18,299 bases of DNA from Nanobdellati archaeon (GTDB taxonomy: Archaea; EX4484-52; JAADEF01), in assembly GCA_026997215.1 (NCBI GenBank), contig JALWJP010000074.1:1-18299 (forward strand). The letters are read 5' to 3'. The position numbers and the translations under genes are program-made. Shown piece by piece: positions 12,300-18,299 of the stretch. Position 1 is the stretch's first letter. Every line of letters starts with the position of its first letter. The notes below the pieces were generated by a model. The model worked only from the letters and a program-made list of their open reading frames with translations, had not been told where the DNA came from and did not search any database.

Positions 12300-14732
12300 G
12301 TGAACGATTCTAAAGAATCAAAGTTAATCCTATGGTTTGAGGAAGTTGGCGTAGGTGATGTTAAATTAGTAGGTGGGAAGAACGCTTCCTTGGGAGAGAT
12401 GTATCAGAATTTAGTTCCTAAAGGTATTAATATACCTAATGGGTTCGCCATTACTGCCACTGCTTATCGATATTTTATGAAAGAGAACGGATTAATAGAA
12501 AAAATAAAGGATATATTGAAAGATCTCGATACTCGTGATGTTAATAATCTAAGGGAGAGAGGTGCTAAAGTTAGGGAGGTGATTTTGCATGCTGAGTTTC
12601 CCGAAAGGCTAAAAAACGAGATATTTGAGGCTTATGATAAGTTATCTGCGGAGTATAATGCAGAGGCTGTGGATGTTGCTGTTAGAAGTTCGGCAACAGC
12701 AGAAGATTTACCTGATGCAAGTTTTGCAGGACAACAAGAAACATATCTTAATATTAAAGGCAAACATGCTTTATTGGATGCAGTTAAGAAATGTTTTGCT
12801 TCTTTGTTTACAGATAGAGCTATAAGTTATAGGGAAGATAAGGGTTTTGATCATTTTAGTATAGCTTTGTCTGTTGGAGTACAAAAAATGGTAAGGAGTG
12901 ATAAGGGCGCAAGTGGTGTTATGTTTACTTTAGATACTGAAACAGGTTTTAGAGACGTTGTTTTGATTAATGCTGCTTATGGATTAGGGGAAAACGTAGT
13001 TCAAGGAGCAGTAAATCCAGATCAATATTATGTTTTTAAACCTACTTTGAAGAAAGGCTTTAAACCTATAATCTCTAAGCAGTTAGGTACTAAAGAGATT
13101 AAGATGATTTATACGGAGGATAGTTTAAAGCCAACAAAAAATGTTGAGACAACTGAAAAAGAACGCAATAGTTTTGCTTTAAATGACGAGGAGATCTTAA
13201 CTTTAGCTAAATGGGGTATGATTATAGAAGAACATTATTCTCAAAAGTATGGAAGAGATATGCCTATGGATATTGAGTGGGCTAAAGATGGTATAGAAAA
13301 TAAATTATATATCGTGCAAGCAAGACCTGAAACAGTGCAAAGTCAGAAAAACCGTAATGTTATTAAGCAGTATGAACTTAAAGAACACGGCAAAATATTA
13401 GTCAAGGGTTTGAGTGTAGGAGATAAAATAGCCACGGGTAAAGTGAGAGTTATAGAGGACGTTTCTCGTATACATGAATTTCAACCAGGTGAAGTTTTAG
13501 TTACTGATAAGACCGATCCAGATTGGGAACCTATTATGAAAATAGCTGCTGCTATTGTCACTAATAAAGGAGGTAGGACCAGTCATGCTGCAATAGTGAG
13601 TAGAGAATTAGGCATACCAGCGGTGGTTGGTACAGGTAATGCAACAGAGGTGTTAAAAACAGGACAAGAGGTAACTGTGAGTTGTGCTGAAGGAACTGAA
13701 GGTTATGTTTATGAAGGCGTTTTACGTTACGAAGTTAAGGAGATAGATTTAAATTCTGTACCTAAAACTAAAACAAAAGTTATGATGAACGTAGCCAATC
13801 CGGAACAAGCATTCTCTTTAAGTTTTCTGCCTAATGATGGTGTTGGATTGGCGAGGGAAGAATTCATTATTAATTCTCATATAGGTATACATCCGAGGGC
13901 TTTGTTAGATTATGAAAAATTAAAGGAAGAAGGAAAAGAACCAGGTCTTATAGCTAAAATAGATGAGAAAACTAAAGGATACGAGAATAAAGTGCAGTTT
14001 TATGTTGATAAATTGGCTGAAGGTATTGCTTTAATAGCAGCTGCGTTTTATCCTAAAGATGTTATTGTAAGGTTTAGTGATTTCAAGAGTAATGAGTATC
14101 GCAACCTCATAGGCGGTTATCTTTATGAACCTTCTGAAGAAAACCCAATGATAGGATGGAGAGGGGCAAGTAGATATTATAGCAACGAATTTAAAGAAGC
14201 ATTTGGTTTAGAGCTTTTAGCTATTAAGAAGGTTAGAGATGAGATGGGATTAGTGAATGTTAAAGCTATGATTCCTTTTTGCAGAACAATAGAGGAAGGT
14301 AGAAAAGTCTTGGAGATCATGAAGGAGTACGGCTTAGAGCGCGGTGTTAATGGGTTAGAGGTTTATGTTATGGTTGAGATCCCAAGCAATGTTATTTTAA
14401 TTGATGAGTTTTCGAAGTATTTCGACGGCTTCTCCATTGGAAGCAATGATTTAACTCAACTTACTTTAGGTGTTGATAGAGATTCTGCTTTGGTTTCTCA
14501 TGTATATGACGAGAGAAATGAAGCGGTAAAAGAACTTATAGGCATGGCTATAAAAGGAGCTAAACGCAACGGAAGGAAAATAGGTATTTGTGGTCAAGCG
14601 CCGTCAGATTTCCCAGAATTTGCGCAGTTCCTAGTTGAGCAAGGTATCGATAGTATATCCTTAAATCCCGATACTGTTATAAAAACGAGGTTCAAGATTG
14701 CTGAGATGGAGGAAAGGCTTGAAAAGAGGTAA
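12300..14732 (+). CDS. ppsA: Phosphoenolpyruvate synthase
   Basis: It converts pyruvate, ATP and water to PEP, AMP and phosphate, the entry into gluconeogenesis. The protein is 810 aa, normal for the family. The N-terminal ATP-grasp part begins WFEEVGVGDVKLVGGKNASL and includes VRSSATAEDLPDASFAGQQE. The swivelling phosphohistidine domain has GGRTSHAAIVSRELGIPAVV with H429 as the phosphorylated residue. The C-terminal PEP/pyruvate barrel has the loop IGSNDLTQLTLGVDRDS and the catalytic Cys in GICGQAPSDFPE (C764). GGTGA at 12290-12294 supports GTG 12300 with 5-nt spacing; an in-frame GTG at 12291 lies inside that site. It is 24 nt after the pilin-like gene. No intein and no missing motif. Confidence 0.96.
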   Translation: MNDSKESKLILWFEEVGVGDVKLVGGKNASLGEMYQNLVPKGINIPNGFAITATAYRYFMKENGLIEKIKDILKDLDTRDVNNLRERGAKVREVILHAEFPERLKNEIFEAYDKLSAEYNAEAVDVAVRSSATAEDLPDASFAGQQETYLNIKGKHALLDAVKKCFASLFTDRAISYREDKGFDHFSIALSVGVQKMVRSDKGASGVMFTLDTETGFRDVVLINAAYGLGENVVQGAVNPDQYYVFKPTLKKGFKPIISKQLGTKEIKMIYTEDSLKPTKNVETTEKERNSFALNDEEILTLAKWGMIIEEHYSQKYGRDMPMDIEWAKDGIENKLYIVQARPETVQSQKNRNVIKQYELKEHGKILVKGLSVGDKIATGKVRVIEDVSRIHEFQPGEVLVTDKTDPDWEPIMKIAAAIVTNKGGRTSHAAIVSRELGIPAVVGTGNATEVLKTGQEVTVSCAEGTEGYVYEGVLRYEVKEIDLNSVPKTKTKVMMNVANPEQAFSLSFLPNDGVGLAREEFIINSHIGIHPRALLDYEKLKEEGKEPGLIAKIDEKTKGYENKVQFYVDKLAEGIALIAAAFYPKDVIVRFSDFKSNEYRNLIGGYLYEPSEENPMIGWRGASRYYSNEFKEAFGLELLAIKKVRDEMGLVNVKAMIPFCRTIEEGRKVLEIMKEYGLERGVNGLEVYVMVEIPSNVILIDEFSKYFDGFSIGSNDLTQLTLGVDRDSALVSHVYDERNEAVKELIGMAIKGAKRNGRKIGICGQAPSDFPEFAQFLVEQGIDSISLNPDTVIKTRFKIAEMEERLEKR

Positions 14733-14772
14733 GATAGGAGTTTAAGTGGAATAAGGACCAAGATATCAAACA

Positions 14773-14780
14773 TTTTAAAA
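14773..14780 (+). promoter_or_regulatory. Putative TATA box for the HAD phosphatase gene
   Basis: TTTTAAAA is centred 27 nt before the ATG at 14804, the spacing expected for a leaderless archaeal transcript. No GGTGA site lies between. The rest of the 71-bp gap after ppsA shows nothing I can name. Confidence 0.55.
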
Positions 14781-14803
14781 GTGATTTTTAATTACTTTAA
14801 TTT

Positions 14804-15478
14804 ATGCATCATCCTAAGAAGGTTTTAGTATTAAGTGATATGGACGGTACTATTACACCAGAGAACTCATTTTATGATTTGTATTATTATGGAGGAATAG
14901 TTGAGCAAGGCGAATCGTTGTTTTCCCAATATGTGTCTGGCGAGATAAATGAAGAGAAATATCTTAAAAACTTGAATATTCTTCTTTCTAATTCTCCTAT
15001 TTATGAAGAGGATGTGAAGCATATTATGAATAAATATAGAGTATTCGAGGGTTTTCCAGAGTTTTTGGAAATGCTGCGTGCTACATATAAGGATATTGTT
15101 TTTGCAATAGCCTCTTCTGGCATAAAGGAGAGAGTCGAAGCCCTTGCAAAGAACTTCGGGATAAAACATTATTCTTTCAGCGAATTAGAGTATGATGAAA
15201 ACGGTAAAGTAATGGGATATAAGAGTTTCCTTTTTCCTGAAGATAAAGAACAATACGCGAGGAGGCTTATCAAAAAAACTTCTCCTGATTTTATTATTGC
15301 GATAGGAGATAGTTATTGGGATGCACCAATGATGCAACACGCTCATTTAAGAATAAGCGTTGGAAATGAAAGGTTACGGGCGAACAAGGTGATTTATAGT
15401 TACCACGAACTAGCCTATATTCTAAAGGATAATGGTCACCAGGGATTATGGAGTCTGGTGTTGAAGAAAAATAATTGA
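14804..15478 (+). CDS. HAD-superfamily phosphatase, phosphoserine phosphatase-like
   Basis: A 224-aa HAD hydrolase. Motif I is LSDMDGTIT with nucleophile D12 and acid/base D14; a helical C1-type cap follows (about 21-80); motif II is AIASSG (S104/S105); motif IV is IGDSYWDAPMM (D169, D173). The basic residue of motif III is probably K156-K158 in RRLIKKTSPD. The layout is that of the SerB-like subfamily (IB), so phosphoserine or a similar small phosphomonoester is plausible, but the substrate cannot be fixed. The gene probably has its own promoter and stands alone, ending at a T-rich stretch. Confidence 0.85.
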   Translation: MHHPKKVLVLSDMDGTITPENSFYDLYYYGGIVEQGESLFSQYVSGEINEEKYLKNLNILLSNSPIYEEDVKHIMNKYRVFEGFPEFLEMLRATYKDIVFAIASSGIKERVEALAKNFGIKHYSFSELEYDENGKVMGYKSFLFPEDKEQYARRLIKKTSPDFIIAIGDSYWDAPMMQHAHLRISVGNERLRANKVIYSYHELAYILKDNGHQGLWSLVLKKNN

Positions 15479-15485
15479 TTTAAGC

Positions 15486-15500
15486 TTTTTAGATTTTTCT
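15486..15500 (+). terminator. Putative T-tract terminator after the HAD gene
   Basis: TTTTTAGATTTTTCT begins 8 nt after the stop. Two T5 runs in close succession are the usual archaeal intrinsic termination signal. No hairpin is needed or clear here. Confidence 0.5.
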
Positions 15501-15525
15501 ATGCTACTATATTAATTTACAAAAG

Positions 15526-15568
15526 ACTTATTATGCTAAAGAGGTTTCTAGAAATATGCAGAATAAGT
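15526..15568. repeat. Imperfect inverted repeat between convergent genes
   Basis: In the 131-bp gap between the HAD gene and S6e, ACTTATTATGC (15526-15536) pairs with GCAGAATAAGT (15558-15568): 10 of 11 positions are complementary, with a 21-nt loop. The loop contains the 10-bp palindrome TTTCTAGAAA (15545-15554). It could be a terminator serving either strand or a small structured RNA. The rest of the gap (15569-15609) is AT-rich with no tRNA or coding frame that I can support. Confidence 0.4.
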
Positions 15569-15609
15569 TATGATAATGAGTAGGGAGTTTTTGAACCCGT
15601 AAAGTTTTC

Positions 15610-16017
15610 TTATTGACCAGTTCCTTCCCCTTCACCACCTTTACCGAAAATCTCTTCAAGTTTTTGCTTTCCTTCCTTAACAACAATAGCATTTATTTGA
15701 GCTATGTCCATATCTATGATCTCTCCCCTTACACTTTTTCTTCTTTTTACACCTTTCTCAGGAGGGTTATAGCCAACTCCACCAGAAGCTAATATTTTAA
15801 TTCGTGCTGTTGTATGCACGCCCGGTCTCATAGGGAAACCGTCTCTATCGCTACCACCGGTTATCTTTAGCTTGTAACCGGGCAAATCTATTAAACCTGC
15901 ATCAAATTCATCGCCTATTCTTAGACCTACGAGGGTTTTCAATTTCTTATCATCGATAACTTTTTGATAGCTTTTTCCTGTTTTAGGATCATTAATCACA
16001 ACTTTGCATTCTACCAT
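15610..16017 (-). CDS. rps6e: Small ribosomal subunit protein S6e (eS6)
   Basis: An archaeal/eukaryotic small-subunit protein, 135 aa. Signatures are VVINDPKTGKSYQKVI near the start, KITGGSDRDGFPMRPGV (about 52-68), SGGVGYNPPEKGVKRRKSVR and AQINAIVVKEG. The tail is Gly/Glu-rich (GKGGEGEGTGQ). Two in-frame ATGs exist; GGTGA on the minus strand (16028-16024) abuts the upstream ATG at 16023 but is 6 nt from ATG 16017, which also gives the usual MVECKV-type N-terminus, so 16017 is used. It stands outside the main ribosomal cluster and converges on the HAD gene. Confidence 0.95.
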   Translation of the reverse strand: MVECKVVINDPKTGKSYQKVIDDKKLKTLVGLRIGDEFDAGLIDLPGYKLKITGGSDRDGFPMRPGVHTTARIKILASGGVGYNPPEKGVKRRKSVRGEIIDMDIAQINAIVVKEGKQKLEEIFGKGGEGEGTGQ

Positions 16018-16051
16018 AAACATTCACCACATTTATTATTTTATGAGTTAA

Positions 16052-16062
16052 TTTTATAAATT
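16052..16062 (-). promoter_or_regulatory. Putative TATA box for S6e
   Basis: On the minus strand the sequence reads AATTTATAAAA, about 39 nt before ATG 16017. Transcription would start near 16030 and give a leader of about 13 nt that just includes the GGTGA site. It overlaps the stop region of the upstream lipoprotein gene, so S6e appears separately promoted despite sharing the strand. Confidence 0.5.
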
Positions 16063-16670
16063 TAACAGCATCCTTCTATATTCTCGCTTACGCATTTACC
16101 TTCTATGCATTTACATTGCAAACAAGGTCTACATTCCATAGTGCATACTATTAATTCTTTTTCCCATTTTTTCACAAGATCGTATATGTTGGTTGATATA
16201 AGGTAATAAGGGATACAATTTTGCGCACTGGTGTGGCAAGGAGATGGTTTGTGGATACAATCTGCATCTTTATAACATTCTTTAGGGTTGGTTATTTCTT
16301 TTTGAACTCCGTTTATCTTTACACATTTAATGTTGGTTTCCACGACCAACAAAGTAATATAGTCTTTTTTAGACGACATATTGTTTTTTAAAGAAACATT
16401 GATTTCAAGACATTTGTTACGAATAATTGCTGTGTAGTTTATAAAAGAAGGTGGAGTGGAATTTAAGTTATAAACAAGGTAGTTTGTGTTATTATGCTCA
16501 TAAATAAGAATATTTTTGTATGCTGATGTATTAAGAAGGTTAAAAGGTATTTTCTTTAATTGAATTTCGTAAGTTAAGTTATGGGGAGAAGTGTAAGAGG
16601 GTGATTTGTTTACACATCCTACAAACATTATCATAGTTGCTATCAAAAAATATATTTTAATACTTTTCAT
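16062..16670 (-). CDS. Cys-rich, sequon-rich predicted surface lipoprotein
   Basis: I do not recognise the family. The 202-aa protein starts with a short basic N-terminus, a hydrophobic stretch (7-17) and a lipobox-like FVGC with C19, so lipid anchoring outside the membrane is likely. Residues 21-99 contain eight Asn-x-Ser/Thr sequons (N21, N31, N47, N60, N70, N78, N91, N97). Residues 132-202 hold twelve cysteines, including ECYKDADCIHKPSPC and the closely spaced C176-C180-C183-C186-C188-C193 ending in a CC pair. This suggests a disulfide-knotted extracellular domain. The start is ATG 16670, with a TTTTAAAA-type box about 25 nt upstream and no ribosome binding site. It diverges from kae1 across 51 bp. 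Confidence 0.7.
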   Translation of the reverse strand: MKSIKIYFLIATMIMFVGCVNKSPSYTSPHNLTYEIQLKKIPFNLLNTSAYKNILIYEHNNTNYLVYNLNSTPPSFINYTAIIRNKCLEINVSLKNNMSSKKDYITLLVVETNIKCVKINGVQKEITNPKECYKDADCIHKPSPCHTSAQNCIPYYLISTNIYDLVKKWEKELIVCTMECRPCLQCKCIEGKCVSENIEGCC

Positions 16671-16689
16671 AATGTTATTTTCTTATGAA

Positions 16690-16700
16690 TTTTTAAAATA
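16690..16700. promoter_or_regulatory. Single AT palindrome serving two divergent leaderless genes
   Basis: TTTTTAAAATA is the only good TATA-like element centred in the 51-bp gap. Its TTTTAAAA core (16691-16698) is centred about 25 nt from the lipoprotein ATG (16670, minus) and about 27 nt from the kae1 ATG (16722, plus). Both distances fit leaderless transcription, so one palindromic box may drive both genes. A TATATA run at 16709-16714 is too close to the kae1 start to be its TATA box. Confidence 0.55.
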
Positions 16701-16721
16701 CTTTTTGATATATACCATTAT

Positions 16722-17699
16722 ATGCGGATTTTAGCATTTGAAGGAACAGCTCATACATTAGGCGTTTCAATTATAGAAGAAGGTAAGATATTAGCAAATG
16801 AGAAAGATTCTTATACTACTCAACAACCACAAGGTATGTTGCCAAGAGATGTTGCTGAGCATCATGCTTCTCTCATAAAAGAGTTGACGCTTAAAGCTTT
16901 GGAAAAGAGTAGGATGTTGATAAGAGATATAGATGTTATTGCTTATTCTGCAGGTCCTGGTTTAGGAGCACCTTTACAAATAATAAGATCTTTTGTTTAT
17001 GTGTTTGCAAAAAGAAATTCTTTGAGTCTTTACCCTATACACCATAGTTTTGCTCATCTCATTATTGCAAATTATACTGCTAATGTTAATGATGCTTTAT
17101 ATGTTTATGTTTCTGGAGGCAATACACAACTTATTGTTTTGAAGGATAATCTTTATCCTGTTGTTTATGGAGAAACGGAAGATATAGCCTTAGGTAATGC
17201 TCTGGATAAGTTAGCACGAGAACTTGGTTTTGGATTTCCTGGTGGCAAATATATAGAAGAGTATGCAAAAAAAGCAACGAAGTTTCTAGAGATGCCCTAC
17301 ACCGTTAAAGGTATGGATTTATCTTATTCTGGTTTGCTTACCTATGCTATTAAACTAAAAGGAAAAGAGAAGGTTGAGGATATTTGCTATGGGTTTCAAG
17401 AACATGCTTTTGCTATGCTAATGGAGGTAGCTGAAAGAGCATTGGCGTATACTCAAAAAAGCCAAGTTGTACTTACTGGAGGGGTGGCGTTAAACCAAAG
17501 ATTACAGGACATGCTTAAGGATATGGCTGAGGATCGAGGTATAGAATATAAAAGAGTTGAAAATCAATATTTGGGAGATAATGCTGCTATGATAGGCATG
17601 GCTGCCTGGCATCTTTATAAACAGAATATTGAGCCCATAAAAGCAGATGACGCTTTCTCGAAACCACGATGGAGAATAGAGAAGCATTTAGAATGGTGA
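16722..17699 (+). CDS. kae1: tRNA N6-threonylcarbamoyladenosine synthase subunit Kae1
   Basis: The catalytic subunit of the KEOPS complex, which transfers threonylcarbamoyl to A37 of ANN-decoding tRNAs. The 325-aa ASKHA-fold protein starts ILAFEGTAHTLGVSI; metal-binding histidines lie in HHSFAH (H108 and H112), and further motifs are YVSGGNTQL (129-137), DIALGNALDKLARELG, MDLSYSGLLTYA, VVLTGGVALNQRL and GDNAAMIGMAAW near the C-terminus. Unlike several euryarchaeal proteins it is not fused to the Bud32 kinase. The HxxxH context differs slightly from the common 'NH..AH' form (IHHSFAH). Probably leaderless, and followed after 4 nt by the Nudix gene. Confidence 0.95.
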   Translation: MRILAFEGTAHTLGVSIIEEGKILANEKDSYTTQQPQGMLPRDVAEHHASLIKELTLKALEKSRMLIRDIDVIAYSAGPGLGAPLQIIRSFVYVFAKRNSLSLYPIHHSFAHLIIANYTANVNDALYVYVSGGNTQLIVLKDNLYPVVYGETEDIALGNALDKLARELGFGFPGGKYIEEYAKKATKFLEMPYTVKGMDLSYSGLLTYAIKLKGKEKVEDICYGFQEHAFAMLMEVAERALAYTQKSQVVLTGGVALNQRLQDMLKDMAEDRGIEYKRVENQYLGDNAAMIGMAAWHLYKQNIEPIKADDAFSKPRWRIEKHLEW

Positions 17700-17703
17700 A
17701 AAA

Positions 17704-18117
17704 ATGCAACAAGAAGTAAGAGTTGGTGTTGCTGTTATAGTTGAGAGGGATGGCAAAGTTTTGATGGGTTTACGCAAATCAAAGAGTCATGGAGACAACA
17801 CCTGGCAGTTTCCTGGTGGGCATTTAGAGTATGGAGAAAGTTTTGAGGAGTGTGCTAAGCGCGAGGTTAAAGAAGAAACAAATTTGGATGTAGATGATTT
17901 TGAGGTAGTGGGTGTAACAAACGACTATTTTGAAGAGATAGATAAACATTATGTAACGGTTTTTGTTAAAGCCAAGAAGGTTTCAGGAGTACTCATAAAT
18001 AAAGAACCCGAAAAATGCGAAAGATGGGAGTGGATTGAAAAGGAAAAGATAAAGGAAATGAGAAATTTGTTTTTGCTGGTGAGAAATTTTATTCGTTTTA
18101 ATCAAATTAACCGTTAA
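17704..18117 (+). CDS. Nudix hydrolase (MutT/NUDT15-like)
   Basis: It hydrolyses a nucleoside diphosphate linked to another group, probably a nucleotide clean-up enzyme. The 137-aa protein has the complete Nudix box: G39, E45, R53-E54, E57-E58 and L61 (GHLEYGESFEECAKREVKEE), with Asn instead of the usual Gly at position 60. WQFPGG at 34-39 precedes it, and the NDYF and VTVFVKAK strands resemble NUDT15-type proteins. GGTGA at 17695-17699, formed by the kae1 end, lies 4 nt before the ATG, so translation is probably coupled to kae1. The exact substrate cannot be read from sequence. Confidence 0.9.
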   Translation: MQQEVRVGVAVIVERDGKVLMGLRKSKSHGDNTWQFPGGHLEYGESFEECAKREVKEETNLDVDDFEVVGVTNDYFEEIDKHYVTVFVKAKKVSGVLINKEPEKCERWEWIEKEKIKEMRNLFLLVRNFIRFNQINR

Positions 18118-18118
18118 C

Positions 18119-18126
18119 TATAAATA
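18119..18126 (+). promoter_or_regulatory. TATA box of the terminal pilin-like gene
   Basis: TATAAATA is centred about 26 nt before the ATG at 18149, which fits a leaderless archaeal promoter. It begins 2 nt after the Nudix stop codon, and its 3' half lies within the left arm of the inverted repeat described separately. Confidence 0.6.
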
Positions 18127-18165
18127 ATTTTTCTGCCCTAATTTTTCTATGGCAGAAAAATTATT
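18123..18165. repeat. Perfect 15-bp inverted repeat spanning promoter and start codon
   Basis: AATAATTTTTCTGCC (18123-18137) and GGCAGAAAAATTATT (18151-18165) are exact reverse complements with a 13-nt spacer. The spacer repeats TAATTTTTCT (18139-18148), also present in the left arm at 18125-18134, a 14-bp-spaced direct repeat. The left arm covers the end of the TATA box; the right arm begins at the G of the ATG. Possible roles are an operator for a dimeric regulator, a terminator hairpin for kae1-nudix, or occlusion of the pilin start in read-through RNA. Confidence 0.85.
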
Positions 18166-18299
18166 CTCTTTAGAAATTAAAAACAAACCAAACCTCAAAA
18201 AAGCTATCTCAGCAACAATAGGCTCGGTTCTATTAGTTGTATTCACAATAGCCATAGCATCCTTAGCATACATATGGCTAAAAGACTACACCCTTAACA
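18149..18299 (+). CDS. Pilin/archaellin-like protein, N-terminal part (runs off window)
   Basis: Fifty codons are visible before the window ends. The start MAEKLFSLEIKNKPNLKKAI is followed by a single hydrophobic helix from about residue 20 (ISATIGSVLLVVFTIAIASL, then AYIWLKDY). The pattern K-K-A-I-S-x-x-I-G-x-V-L-L-V resembles the N-terminal helix of archaeal type IV pilins and archaellins (commonly 'RAVSPVIGVILMV' or 'KAISPLIATVLLIAFTVAVAG'). If so, the leader is processed near KKA. The identification rests on this helix alone; another membrane-anchored protein is possible. The gene is probably leaderless and its promoter lies inside an inverted repeat. Confidence 0.6.
   Translation, partial: MAEKLFSLEIKNKPNLKKAISATIGSVLLVVFTIAIASLAYIWLKDYTLN

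Noticed and set aside
14867..15169. Minus-strand frame of 100 codons opposite the HAD phosphatase
   Set aside because: It covers the intact HAD gene, has no promoter or ribosome binding site, and its translation resembles no known protein.
15586..15605. GGGTTCAAAAACTCCC on the minus strand, resembling a tRNA T-arm
   Set aside because: The loop is too long for a T-arm, the upstream bases on that strand are S6e coding sequence rather than anticodon and D arms, and no acceptor stem can be paired.
18123..18165. Inverted repeat as an invertible phase-variation switch for the pilin gene
   Set aside because: The arms are only 13 bp apart and no recombinase gene is nearby, so inverting the spacer would hardly change the promoter; an operator or hairpin role is simpler.

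Overview
The window is a compact, AT-rich archaeal chromosome segment (about one third G+C by eye). The archaeal markers are the S10/spc-type ribosomal protein cluster with aIF1 and the RNase P protein Rpp29 embedded in it, the archaeal/eukaryotic-type proteins S4e, S6e, L37e, MCM, Sm-like protein and Kae1, GGTGA Shine-Dalgarno sites, and TTTTAAAA/TATA-type boxes about 26 nt before leaderless starts. A primase that fuses the catalytic small subunit to the iron-sulfur C-terminal domain of the large subunit, as in Nanoarchaeum, points to a DPANN-type archaeon. I cannot fix the phylum from the sequence alone.

Layout. Positions 1-5769 (+) carry the end of L4, then L23, L2, S19, L22, S3, L29, aIF1, Rpp29, S17, L14, L24 and S4e. 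They are packed with overlaps or gaps of mostly under 20 nt, and most genes have their own GGTGA site. The usual continuation of this cluster (L5, S14, S8, L6 and so on) is absent. Instead come the replicative helicase MCM (5814-7862) and a short Sm-like/L37e pair (7942-8363). A minus-strand operon follows (11308 down to 8360): fused DNA primase, AK6/Fap7-like adenylate kinase, and a tyrosine-carboxypeptidase-family (DUF1704/MATCAP) zinc metallopeptidase. Divergent from it, on the plus strand, are a UPF0173 metallo-beta-lactamase-fold hydrolase, a small pilin-like membrane protein and PEP synthase, then a HAD phosphatase with its own promoter. Minus-strand S6e and a Cys-rich surface lipoprotein come next. 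Kae1 and a Nudix hydrolase run on the plus strand, and the window ends in the 5' part of a second pilin/archaellin-like gene.

Functional picture. Most of the window is core information processing: ribosome assembly and translation initiation, RNase P, replication helicase and primase, t6A tRNA modification (Kae1) and ribosome maturation (AK6/Fap7). Central metabolism is represented by PEP synthase. Two pilin-like proteins and a heavily sequon-bearing lipoprotein hint at the cell surface.

The least ordinary items are the fused primase, the DUF1704 metallopeptidase in its operon, the truncated ribosomal cluster, two very compact divergent promoters, and a perfect 15-bp inverted repeat straddling the TATA box and start codon of the terminal pilin-like gene. 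I found no rRNA, tRNA, CRISPR array, insertion sequence or intein. There is no gene-free stretch over 300 bases; the longest is about 130 bases (15479-15609).
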